A DNA stretch of 17,388 bases, from positions 1,741 to 19,128 of the forward strand of contig JAAAIG010000752.1 in the NCBI GenBank assembly GCA_015852425.1, in the 5' to 3' direction. The notes under the pieces are model-generated. The model did no database searches, was not told where the DNA came from, and saw only the letters and a list, made by a program, of their open reading frames with translations. Within the stretch, counting starts at the first letter, position 1. Every line of letters begins with the position of its first letter. The DNA comes from Gryganskiella cystojenkinii. Its lineage: Eukaryota > Mortierellomycota > Mortierellomycetes > Mortierellales > Mortierellaceae. The translations under genes and the position numbers were made by a program. Shown here piece after piece: positions 1-8,801 of the stretch.

Positions 1-253
1 AAAAAAACGGCTGGAATGGAGCCAAAAAAAAAAAAAAGAAGAGAAAATGCCGGGGCTGAACAAAACTTTCAAAAGTTCACCACAGCAATGGTACGGGGGA
101 AACAAGGATTTAGGCTCAGAAGAGGAGCTGAATTGTCCACTGGAGCAGTTGGACTTGATCTGCCCATAATAAAAAAACAATGACGCTCCGAACTTTATTC
201 AGAACAAGGATTGGTGTTCAGTGGATCAATGAGCATCCGAGTCCAGAGGATCG

Positions 254-267
254 CGGATACAAATCCG
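254..267 (+). promoter_or_regulatory. CGG-N8-CCG inverted triplet, candidate Zn2Cys6 factor site
   Basis: The sequence CGGATACAAATCCG is an inverted repeat (CGGAT, 4-base centre, ATCCG) ending 34 bases before the TATA box of the transporter gene. Fungal Zn(II)2Cys6 regulators, including those controlling drug-efflux pumps, bind inverted CGG triplets with a fixed spacer. The match is visible; its use as an operator here is inference, and short motifs of this kind also occur by chance. Confidence 0.35.
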
Positions 268-301
268 GCTCCGCTGAAAGAGAGTCAGAGAAGGACTCTT
301 G

Positions 302-309
302 TATAAAAG
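302..309 (+). promoter_or_regulatory. TATA box (TATAAAAG) of the MFS transporter gene
   Basis: TATAAAAG lies 165 bases upstream of the ATG at 474 and directly before the CT-rich leader. This is a strong match to the TATA consensus and has the expected order TATA, pyrimidine-rich start region, ATG. A TATA-containing promoter fits an inducible gene such as a drug or stress exporter. Confidence 0.6.
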
Positions 310-473
310 GCCTCGTCCTAACCCCTGTCTTCCTTCATCTTCATCTGCACATATTCTCTTCATCATCATCTTCACATTCTCTTCTCTCCACTCTCTTTTG
401 TATTCCCTTCCCTCTACTTGTTCCCAGCTGTAGAAGTTCATTCCTTTCCCGATAACATATACCCAATAAGGCG

Positions 474-2473
474 ATGTCTTCACCACATACGCTTAAAGTA
501 GAGGATCATCATGTCGTCTCTGAAAAAACCGATGCGGTGATCACAATAGATTCTCTTTCCCCTCTTTCAAAAGAGGAAATCAATACCCAGCAACGGCAAC
601 AACAACAACAGCAACAACAACAAGAGGCTCAATCACCAGAAGGCCCTTCATGGCTGATCAACCTTCGAACAAAAATGAGTCCCGCCATGCTTTACATCGT
701 CTCGCTCGCCCAATTCATCGATATCGGTAAGAAGTAAAAATCGTTTTATGTGTAATCCTGCGCTCCATGACTTTCGGGCAAGGAACCTAACAGCCTTTTA
801 AATCTCTCTCCTTTCCAATTTTCCTGTTTCTTCAGTCAACGGTTCCTCCATGACGGTAGCACTTGTTGACATCTCGAAGAGTCTCAACTTTACCACTTAC
901 AATACCCAATGGATTATCAGTGCCTATGTTGTCACCTTTGGCGGGTAATGTATACTTATTTTGTTTTTGATAACTGAACCTGATCTGCTTAAAATGAGTG
1001 AAAACTAACGACGCCCCTACTTCTCTCTTAATTGACACAATCAGATTCCTCCTCTTGTCAGGCCGTGTCGGCGACATGTACGGCCATCGTCGTGTCTTCC
1101 TTGCCGGCCAGATCTGGTTCGGTCTCTGGTCCCTGATCATCTCATTCTCTACTTCCCCCGCCATGTTCTGTATCTTCCGCGCTCTCCAGGGTATCGGTGC
1201 CAGTATGAGTGTCCCAACCGCCTTGGGGCTCATCACGACCACTTTCCCCGCAGGACCCAAACGTACCAAGGCCCTTTCCGTCTTTTCCGGGTTCGGTGCC
1301 CTGGGCGCTGTCGTTGGTTTGTTGATCGCAGGCGCATTTATTTCCACGATCGGGTGGGAATGGATTTTCCGATTCTCGTCCATCTTTTCGTTTGCCCTGT
1401 TCTTTCTCGGTCTGGTCGCTATCCCCATCAAGCCCAAGTCCGTCAAGGATGAGACTACACCCAAAAAGCGGATCGATATCGCCGGCGCCTTGACCGCAAC
1501 CACGAGCATGATCTGCATTATCTATTATATCTCGACAGGCTCCGGAACCGGTTGGGCATCTGTCCAGACTCTACCTGTCTTGGCTGCCGGTGTTGTTCTC
1601 TTGGCGCTGTTTGTCTGGATCGAGTTGCGCTGGGTCGCGAACCCGATCATGCCCTTCCGTATCTGGCGTCTTCGTAATTTCACCTCGGCGTTTATCGCAA
1701 TCTTGTTCCTCCAAGGTCAATTCCAAGGATTCTGTTACTTTGCGACCTTGATCTTCCAAAATATTTTTGGTTACAACTCTATCCAAACCGCCTTGGCGTT
1801 TCTAGCCCATTCTCTGTTTGCGATCGTCGCGTTCACGACTCTGGGCAAGATCTTGCCAAAGTTCAAACGACTCAAGCCGTTTATCCTTTCTGGTTTCTTC
1901 TTCCGATGCATCGCCGCACTGATGTTTGCCTTCGTGAAACCTACAAACTCGTATTGGTCCCTGCCGTTCTGTGGATTGTTGATTCACGTCCTCGGTCTCG
2001 GTACCAGTATCCTCCCAGCTCAGATCATTGCTCTTAAGGACGCCAAGAACGAGGACCAAGGTGTCGTTGGTGCGCTTTATTCGATGGGTATGCAGCTGGG
2101 TGCTCCTCTCGGTCTCGCGATCGTGACCGCGATCTCGGAAAACTCTGTCAGCTTTGAGAGTACGATCGGCAACAAGGATCTGTTGTTGGAGAGCTATCGT
2201 AACGGACTCCTCGGTGTGGTTGGATTAGGTGTCTTGGGATTCATTGTCTCGAGTTTCATGCTGCCCCACTCTGTCGAGACGCCTGTAGCGGATGCTGTCG
2301 TTGCCAAGGCCGAGATCCCTGAGGAGGAGGCTGCAGCTGTTGAGGCTGAATCTGAGGTCGAGGCAGAGCTTGTTGCAGATGTGGTCGCAGGCGCTGTCGT
2401 TCTCGAGGCCGACAACATGCTCGAGACCAAGATCGACATGTCCCCGTTGGAGAGTGACAAGTCTGAGATCTAA
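474..2473 (+). CDS. DHA2-family major facilitator transporter (drug:H+ antiporter type), 3 exons
   Basis: Exons 474-726, 836-944 and 1045-2473 join to a 596-residue protein. Introns (109 and 100 nt) are GT-AG; the second has a CTAAC branch site. It is a polytopic membrane carrier that probably exports drugs or toxic compounds in exchange for protons. Residues 1-67 are a cytosolic tail with a glutamine run (39-50). The first membrane segment is followed by a motif D1-like FIDIVN; motif A, GRVGDMYGHRR, is at 127-137 and the motif B-like arginine at 166 (RALQGIG). The motif C region (about 203-217) keeps its glycines but lacks the usual Gly-Pro pair. The spliced sequence joins FIDI-VNG and TFGG-FLL without a gap, which supports both introns. 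Residues 528-596 form an unusual acidic Ala/Glu/Val-rich tail. Resembles Atr1/Azr1-type pumps; substrate unknown. Confidence 0.9.
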
Positions 2474-2757
2474 AAAAAAAATCGAGTCCCATTGTAGATA
2501 TAGAGAACCATATAGACTGATAATATACTGTAATTACCCTCATCTCATGCAACATTACACCCGCTCTTCTATCTCTCTGTCATTTTTCTTTTTTGATCCT
2601 CGAAAAACGCATCGATACATTGTTTTATGTACAATAACGAAAAAAAGTCTACTTTGTGTATAACGCGTTGGTCCTAGCGAGAGGCAAGTTCTGTTTTCAA
2701 AGATAAAAACATGTTCTCGGGGGTCTTTTTTTTGGGGGGGGGGAGGGGAGGGGGTAG
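2474..2757. other. Convergent 3' spacer with G-rich tract
   Basis: This is the 284-bp space between the stop of the transporter (+) and the stop of the Tim44-like gene (-). It starts with an A9 run after the TAA. It ends with a T-run followed by ten G, then GGGG and GGGGG separated by single A bases (2734-2754), right up to the stop codon of the minus-strand gene. Both 3' ends must lie here. No further gene is seen. Confidence 0.7.
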
Positions 2758-4184
2758 TTACATTTCCATCTCACGACGAGCATGCTCCTCATCTTGGAGA
2801 TCCTCCTTGTGACGACGAACAATAAAATCCTGTTCCAGCAGGTAATCGATATCAGAAATACGCCAGTTCCAATCAATAGGGGCCGCGTCAGGTCTCGACT
2901 TGCTCCTGGACTTGACCATGTCTTCTGCAGGCTCGAAGAAGGGTGTCTCGAATCGGACTAAAAGTGGACGACGGGAGAAATCAGAGACCACATCCTGATC
3001 CAATTGCTTTGACCGGATAGTATAATCAATTGATGCATCAACTATAAAAAATTCAGTAAACATGTCGACAAATCAGTTAGTATATTTAAGTTCTCCGATC
3101 TGTGTCGTCACAGACTGCGAGGAAAGGCAAGCGTAGCATATGAAGATAACTCACATTCGACGTCAACCTTGAACTGGACACCCTCCATCATCATCTGAGC
3201 AACCTGATCTCTCGAAGACATCTGATCCGTAGCCGCACGCAGGGCCACCGTGAGAGACTGCCAGCGCCATCGAATAAATCCACGAGCTGTTCCGGTCTTC
3301 AATTTAGGTCCCAAGAGCACCCAGACATCCTTGACGACACCATCGTGCACAGCAGCGAGTTGGATCTTCACGTCTGATTTGAGTTTCTCCTGCTTCTCGA
3401 GTTCAGTCTCGTACACATCGTAAAGTTCCTGGGTCATCATACTCCTGAGCGCGTCTCTGTCCACGTTCGTCGACAATAATGGGAAGAGTTGATGAATGGC
3501 CTGTCCAGCTATTTGGAGACATTTACAAGAAACGTGCGGTAAACGACGTGAGTGGGGTCTGAAATAACAGCCTAAAGTTATAGTCCGGATGATCGAAAAA
3601 AAGAAAACGAACCTCCTTGGAGAAACTGATCTGGAAAGTACTCGGCCGAGGTGTTGTTACGGAGCATTCTCTCACATGCGGATTTGCAGAGGGCATACTG
3701 GATCGATTGCGGGACAAAGCCAAGAAGAGCCCAGATCTTGGGTGCCTTGGCATAGGGATAGTGTGGGATCCTTGACAAATGACTAGAGTTGTTGTAAAGC
3801 CAGGCTAGAACAAGTTACGAAAAGAGAAACGCCTGTGGTGAGTTCTCAATGGCTCAATACAGTCCTTGATTAAAATGGCGGCGCGTCCAAGAATGTAGGA
3901 TAGGAATACATACGGAACTCATAGGCTGCAGTCTGGATCTCTTGTTCACTTGGAGGAATGATCTCTTCTGTTGATGTTGATGATGGTGCTGGTGCTGGGG
4001 AAGGTTCACAGCTGTTAGGAGTCTCTTTCTTAGTGGTGGCGTCTTCGGTGGAAGAGCTGTCGGTAGAGTACCAAGCGAACGAAGACTGGTGAAAGTGGCG
4101 CGTCCAAAGGGGTGCTGCTGTTCGGGGTATCGTCCTTGCTATTTGGTGCCACCGTTGCGGTCTTGCTCTGATGAGGAATGACAT
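2758..4184 (-). CDS. Mitochondrial Tim44-like / mL45-Mba1-type protein, 4 exons
   Basis: On the minus strand, exons 4184-3914, 3804-3613, 3508-3155 and 3041-2758 give 366 residues. All three introns (109, 104, 113 nt) are GT-AG and in phase 1. The start begins a typical mitochondrial presequence: MSFLIRARPQRWHQIAR, then RTAAPLWTRHF, rich in Arg and lacking acids. A Ser/Pro/Glu linker follows, then from about residue 90 a domain with IWALLGFVPQSIQYAL, an aromatic/Arg-rich FIRWRWQSL, and a C-terminal FDASIDYTIRSKQ...LVRFETPFFEP strand pair. This matches the Tim44-like fold shared by Tim44, mL45 and yeast Mba1. Mba1 is a ribosome receptor on the matrix face of the inner membrane that helps co-translational insertion. 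Size and the lack of the Tim44 N-terminal region favour Mba1/mL45. Family placement is from memory and moderate; gene structure is secure. Confidence 0.75.
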
Positions 4185-4806
4185 TATGATGAGGTTGGGG
4201 GAGCGAGTCGGTGAGTAGAGGGCAAGAAAAAAGTAGAAAGTGTTTGTCCTATTGAATGCGTTCTTTGGTGACGGAATGCACGAATGTCACTCAGAACCGT
4301 TGAAGAGTGGAGACGGACTCAAAAAAGTTGCTAAGCCACATAAATTTCGAGAGTGACTTTTGGACAAAAGGGAGGACGGTCTGTGGACTGAGTGAACCCT
4401 CTTTTCAATTTCTGTACGAACTCAAACTGGTGGCAAAATGCTTTACAGGGCGGGATCTTTGAGACAACACATCCGACATGCAATCTATGCATCCAACGAT
4501 ACACTCAGTCCATCGAATAGCGTGCAGGAGTCATCCATCATCTTCATCTGTTCATCCATGCTGCCGCACCACCGTCAACCCACAGGGACACGGAAAATTT
4601 GTGCTCGTTGCGAAAGATCACTTACATCTGTCGAGGAGCATAGTTGTCCGAGACCCACGATGCTGGAATAGGACTGGAATGAACGAATCTGGACCATTAC
4701 CCTTTGGAATTGTCAGATCAAAAAGCCACAGATCTATTTGAATAAGTCAGAAATACTCATCACAGCGCTTCTTTCTCTCTGTTCCCATCGTTTATTAGGA
4801 TTCATT
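4185..4806. promoter_or_regulatory. Divergent promoter region between the Tim44-like gene and RPS16
   Basis: The 622 bp hold the 5' regions of two divergently transcribed genes. No gene is visible. Short open frames around 4438-4740 start within it but show no recognisable protein. A pyrimidine tract at 4768-4786 (CTTCTTTCTCTCTGTTCCC) just before the RPS16 ATG is a plausible transcription start region for a ribosomal protein gene. Confidence 0.5.
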
Positions 4807-5905
4807 ATGTCTGACTCGAAGAGTGTCCAGTGCTACGGCCGCAAGGCAAGTCTCTTTACCGAACTCATACATATCGCAGGGAAACAGGACTCGACCTGTC
4901 AAAACCAGGCTGCAAAAGGACAGGAAACAAGATCCGTCTTCTGCCAGTACTCACCAGATCTGTTTCTAAAAAGCGAGATCAGCAGCAAACATTAGTTGAT
5001 CAAAAGCCTGATGCCATGGCGAACCTCTGATCTCGAAATCAAACAACAACAACTTTGGAATCAGATCGGTGGATCGCCAGCGCTTCCTGGGATAGCCTAC
5101 TGTGAGGTCGGCAGCTATGGAAGGCGTTGGCTGTTCTGGAGGTGTACGCTCTTAGTGATACCAATTGGACTCGCACTCGCTCGTTCTTCTTGCCAGCAAC
5201 GATCGGCAGCTAGAACAGTGGTTATCTCTCTACCGCATCCTTTCAGATCTTCTACCAGGAGCAGGATCGAAGTTCTCAGGACTCTCGAACTTCTACACCG
5301 ACATGCTAAAATGGATGATATCAGTCGGAACATCGGACCTAACCGTTATGCACCCGTTCTCTGGACGACATTGTGTTTCATCAATCAATAGAAAACCGCC
5401 ACCGCTGTTGCTCACTGCAAGGCCGGTAAGGGTCTCATCCGCTTGAACGGATCCCCCATCGAGCTCGTTGAGCCCGATGTCTTGAAGTTCAAGGTCTACG
5501 AGCCCATCCTCCGTGTCGGCTCTGACAAGTTTGCCAACGTTGACATCCGTATCCGTGTCAAGGGTGGTGGACACACTTCCCAGATCTACGCCATCCGTCA
5601 GGCTCTTGCCAAGGCCATCGTTGCCTACTACCAGAAGTTTGTCGATGAGGCCTCCAAGAACGAGCTCAAGCAGATCTTCCTCCAGTACGACCGTACCCTC
5701 CTCGTCGCCGATCCCCGTCGCTGCGAGCCCAAGAAGTTCGGTGGTGCCGGTGCCCGTGCCAGGTATGCAATGCTTCTTTTTGTTGATCTATCATGCTCAA
5801 AAAACAAAAAAGTTATTCTACTTGTGTGTGCGCGTTTTTTTTTCTGACATATTTTTTCCCTTTTTTTATTTTTCAACCAACAGATACCAGAAGTCTTACC
5901 GTTAA
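4807..5905 (+). CDS. RPS16: 40S ribosomal protein S16 (uS9), 3 exons
   Basis: Exons 4807-4845, 5392-5762 and 5884-5905 encode 143 residues, against about 146 in animals. The protein sits in the head of the small ribosomal subunit and its C-terminal tail reaches the P-site tRNA. Hallmarks: VQCYGRKKTATAVA near the N-terminus, the central [40 protein letters not shown], and the invariant end RARYQKSYR. Exon 1 encodes only 13 residues. The last intron (5763-5883, GTATGC...CAG) splits an Arg codon six residues before the end. The first intron is 546 nt and uses GC at its 5' end; the frame leaves no GT alternative. Identity is near certain. Confidence 0.97.
4846..5391 (+). other. GC-AG intron 1 of RPS16 (546 nt)
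   Basis: The exon/intron junction reads CGCAAG|GCAAGT and the 3' end reads CAATCAATAG|AAAACC. Apart from the C at +2 the donor matches the consensus, as is usual for GC-AG introns. The nearest GT (4850) would put the next exon out of frame. A CTAAC branch-like site lies about 50 nt before the acceptor (near 5339). At 546 nt it is by far the longest intron of the four small genes at the left. I looked for a snoRNA C/D box pair and found no clear RUGAUGA...CUGA arrangement. Confidence 0.9.
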
Positions 5906-6078
5906 AGCGGTCATGGCTTTTGCAGGAATGGCGCGTCAGATATGTTTGCAGTCTTGTCGTTTCTGGAGCCGGAGGTTTTGTTTTTGATTACCTTTTTCCG
6001 AGGAAATTGACCAAAGGGACCAGTTTGATGAGCAACAGATATGGATTTCGCACCGTTTTCTTCAACACTCCCCGAATG

Positions 6079-6084
6079 AATAAA
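6079..6084 (+). terminator. AATAAA polyadenylation signal candidate, RPS16
   Basis: AATAAA occurs 174 nt after the RPS16 stop codon, followed by T/A-rich sequence. This is the canonical hexamer, but fungal polyadenylation signals are loose, so use of this site is inferred. Confidence 0.35.
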
Positions 6085-6185
6085 ACATCTTCTACGAAGT
6101 TGCAACAAAAAAACTCCCATCCTCTGTTTTAACTTTTAAACTAGTTATTATATTTTAATTTTTTTTAAAAAAAAAAATCAAGCGA

Positions 6186-6195
6186 GTGACGTCAC
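6186..6195 (+). promoter_or_regulatory. CRE/ATF palindrome GTGACGTCAC
   Basis: A perfect 10-base palindrome containing the full TGACGTCA element of CREB/ATF-type bZIP factors lies 145 bases upstream of the NDUFS5 start codon, directly after a T/A-rich block. In fungi such sites are bound by Atf1/Sko1-like stress regulators. The position in a core promoter region supports function, but binding is not shown. Confidence 0.5.
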
Positions 6196-6339
6196 TTCCT
6201 GTTCGGCGAGAGGAAGGAGAGGGGACCGTTTTTCGTATTTCGGAGATCAGTTCGCGCGAATCTGATTTCACTTTTCGGATTGAATTTTGGAATTTTCCTT
6301 TTTTTCATCAACTTACTCCTTCATCACATCCAATCAACA

Positions 6340-7109
6340 ATGGCTTCCGGATACGGTCTCAACGGCGGTATGTTTTTTGGGCCTGGCTCTTTTCTTTTTC
6401 TTCTATCGCCACGATGACGATTTCCTGAAGAAATGGACATTGGAAACGATTGTCACTCCTGGAAGCAGATGCTCGGAAAACACGGATCTGCTCAAGATGA
6501 CTAACAAAGCTTCCCCTGCGCTCTCCTACTATGCCTCTTTTTATGTGAATCGACTTCGGACCTTGCGGGAACCATCATTCATTGCAACCCGGTCCTCATC
6601 CCTTCATCGATTACCATCAAACACGTCTCACCAACTTTCCCTACGCAACCGAACGGACTTGTACAAACAAACAGGACGCAGCAGATGCTACCCCTTCTGG
6701 CAAGAATTCCACAAGTGCTACGCTCTTGCTGACAAGCCCGAGGAGTGCGTTCTCCAGCGTGATGATTACCTTGAGTGCCTCCATCACAGCAAGGAGGTAT
6801 GAACCCACGAACATCTATTATTCCACCATTGGAGCTTTAATAGGCTGTCAACTGGACCCAGTCAGACTCTGGATGCATAGGATCTGAGGACAAGCGAAAG
6901 AAACTCAATACTGACTGTAGAACTGATTCAATTGGCATTGCAAATAGATCCTCCGCACCAAGACCATCCAGGATGAGGCTCACAAGCAGAAGGAGAAGCG
7001 CGCCAAGGAGGCCGCTGCCTCCAAGAAGAAGGCCGATTCAGCTGCTGCCAGCAACGTGCCAAGATTGAATGTTGTCGAGGATAAGGCCAAGGCGACAGCA
7101 TCAGCATAA
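6340..7109 (+). CDS. NADH:ubiquinone oxidoreductase subunit NDUFS5 (twin CX9C), 3 exons
   Basis: Exons 6340-6367, 6675-6796 and 6948-7109 encode 103 residues, the normal size for this complex I accessory subunit (15 kDa subunit, NDUFS5/PFFD). The N-terminus MASGYGLNGG is followed by four cysteines at 14, 24, 34 and 44, forming two CX9C pairs. Proteins of this kind are imported into the intermembrane space by Mia40, fold as a disulfide-linked helical hairpin, and sit on the membrane arm of complex I. The C-terminal third is Lys/Ala/Glu-rich and probably helical. Introns are 307 nt (GTATGT...ACAG, phase 1) and 151 nt (GTATGA...ATAG, phase 0). The intron-1 acceptor was chosen because only it gives an in-frame GGRSRCYPFWQEF. 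It has no cleaved presequence, as expected for this import route. Confidence 0.9.
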
Positions 7110-7351
7110 AGAAAAGGAAAATACCCATGATCAGTTTTCCCTTTTTTATGCGACAACAAACACCCCACTTTTTCAACAAACCATCACCCAAAACCATGCC
7201 ACGCAGCAACCAGTACATCAAAGCGGAAGCATTGGTATAGAATCACCACCCCGGAACGAGGAGAGGCGTATTTTTTAACAACCATAAAACCAGGAGCAGC
7301 CAAGGACCTGACGGGACTGAATGAGGATGTTCTGTTACATCAGAGTACCCC

Positions 7352-7357
7352 AATAAA
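7352..7357 (+). terminator. AATAAA polyadenylation signal candidate, NDUFS5
   Basis: AATAAA is located 243 nt after the NDUFS5 stop codon (context CCCCAATAAAACC). It is a plausible cleavage/polyadenylation signal for that gene; use is inferred only. Confidence 0.3.
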
Positions 7358-7817
7358 ACCTGATCTGGGCTTTTTACTTCCTGACTTTTCCAACATCCCC
7401 AATCAGCTCTTTATGACAGGGATACTCACCATGAAGTCATTCCATTCTCGAACGATCCAGCACTACAAAAAAGACAACTTGTCTTCGAAAAAAACAAGTT
7501 ATTCTAACAGGTACCGACTCCTATGCAAACAAAAGGAGAGCGTCGGAAAAGCCGAAAAATTGACCGTTCCGGGCGGTTGGTTTTTGAGATATCATTTTTT
7601 GGTCAGAACGATGACTTCTTGAAACTCTTACGTTTACACTTCCTTTTGATCGAAGTGCTGTCGACTGCTCGCCTCAACCTTTCATTGATCTCCATTCATT
7701 ATTGATAACCAGACGGCCGAACTCACTTGGATCGGACCGTTTTCCTGTTCATTTTCTCGAGCATCCCCTCCTTCTCTTTGCTTTTGAAAGTATATCGGCA
7801 ATCTGCTGTTGCTTCAG

Positions 7818-8659
7818 GTAAGTAACGACCGGATGGTCATACACCTAAACTAATAATATGGCGTACACAGATCCACGTTTTTTCAATCGATGGTAGATAT
7901 TTGTGAGCGTGTTTTCCTATTCCTCATCGATTTTTCATCGACGCGACCCTTGATAATGGCACAGCCACCGTCCAGGCACTTTGTTTTGCATTCCTAGGCA
8001 TATACTTTTACCCACACACAACTACATCTCACTAGTAGCCCTGATCAGAACGACCTGGAGACTTGAACTTGATCCACTATGGATACCAGATGTTTCTATA
8101 ACTGCTCTTTCTGAACAGAAACATTGGAAAGATGGCTACCTCGCGTCCTCTGTTCTCCCTCATTACCGGGAAGAAAGAATGTAGCCTTACTCGCCCTCTT
8201 CTTGCAGAACCGTTACGGTTTCTGGCAGTCAACCAACATGACCACCCACAAATGAATTCGTACACTACATTCCCTCCATTTCAGCCTCTCTCTTTTTTTT
8301 TACATTCATTCATTCCAATTCACCGGGGAGAGACCATTATTTTTTAAATTTTATTCCTCTCTTTATTGCCCTTGAATCTTGCTATCCAGACCAACCTTGC
8401 AGTTTGTTGATTCTCTTTCTCCTTTTGCTGACCACTTCTATCTTTTCTCCTTTTGTGCCTTTTCGGTTACATTGACAGCACAAAATTCAGTGTCCAACAG
8501 AACGCAACGACATTTTTTAATTCGATCTCTTTCTCCTCTTTCTCTCCTTGCATATCGATTAACTCTCCACTGAATCGTCCTTGTTGTTCGTCTACTTTAT
8601 TTCTCTCTCTACGAAAACAGCAATAACGATCCTAGCGTAAACCTCTTTTTTGTTTCCAG
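7818..8659 (+). other. Possible 5'-leader intron of the LRR gene
   Basis: TTCAG|GTAAGT at 7817/7818 is a perfect 5' splice site outside any known exon. A strong acceptor, TTTTTTGTTTCCAG|G, ends at 8659, 142 bases before the LRR start codon; joining the two would give an 842-nt leader intron. A second reading is a 53-nt intron ending at ACACAG (7870), with an ACTAAT branch-like site inside. Either would mean that the LRR transcript starts about 1 kb upstream. This is prediction from splice signals only. Confidence 0.3.
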
Positions 8660-8801
8660 GAACAAACAATCACAGCGAACTAAAAGGGGACGGATCGCCC
8701 CCACCCCTTCCAACAAACAAAAAAAATACGCCCAAAACGCGCAGCCCTTCTATTGTGTCCAGCAACAATCAACAACAGAGGTCGACTAGGCGAAGCAAAC
8801 G

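Larger units (their letters stand above)
1..473 (+). promoter_or_regulatory. Upstream region and leader of the MFS transporter gene
   Basis: No gene is seen here. The left part is A-rich (an A14 run near base 24). Between the TATA box and the ATG at 474 lies a long pyrimidine-rich stretch (about 310-425, repeated CTTC, TCATC and CTCT units). Such a stretch is typical of fungal transcription start regions and 5' leaders. Short open frames on both strands overlap this CT-rich sequence; they look like by-products of its composition. Confidence 0.6.
5906..6339 (+). other. RPS16 3' region and NDUFS5 promoter
   Basis: The first half is probably the RPS16 3' UTR. A block of T and A runs around 6150-6178 follows. 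After it come the CRE palindrome, a purine-rich stretch (about 6205-6225) and a pyrimidine-rich stretch with ACTTACTCCTTCATCACATCC just before the ATG at 6340. No coding potential is recognised. Confidence 0.5.
7110..8801 (+). other. Long spacer: NDUFS5 3' region and LRR gene promoter/leader
   Basis: No protein is recognised in these 1692 bp. The left 250 bp are the likely NDUFS5 3' UTR. A small palindrome AAGACAA-C-TTGTCTT is at 7471-7485. From about 8260 to 8660 the plus strand is strongly pyrimidine-rich, and 8690-8800 is A/C-rich (ACAAACAAAAA, CAACAATCAACAACA), typical of a fungal 5' leader. An open frame at 8132-8347 begins with an ATG but resembles nothing known. Confidence 0.5.

Noticed and set aside
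832..1518. Minus-strand open frame of 228 codons opposite the MFS gene
   Set aside because: It is antisense to well-conserved MFS exons, spans both sides of their intron 2, and has no recognisable domain; it follows from codon bias on the coding strand.
2292..2663. Plus-strand 123-codon frame overlapping the MFS C-terminus
   Set aside because: It is the +1 shadow of the repetitive Glu/Ala/Val-coding tail (Arg/Leu/Ser-rich product) and starts inside the true gene.
5300..5345. Possible box C (GGATGATA) for an intronic snoRNA in RPS16
   Set aside because: It does not match RUGAUGA and there is no paired box D with terminal stem at a proper distance.
4438..5391. Overlapping open frames before and inside RPS16 intron 1
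   Set aside because: They cross the RPS16 start and its intron, lack family similarity and are explained by the GC-AG intron model.
6368..6674. 171-codon frame through NDUFS5 intron 1
   Set aside because: Only its end, after 6675, is NDUFS5; the earlier part is promoter and intron sequence. The known N-terminus MASGYGLNGG is supplied by exon 1 in another frame.
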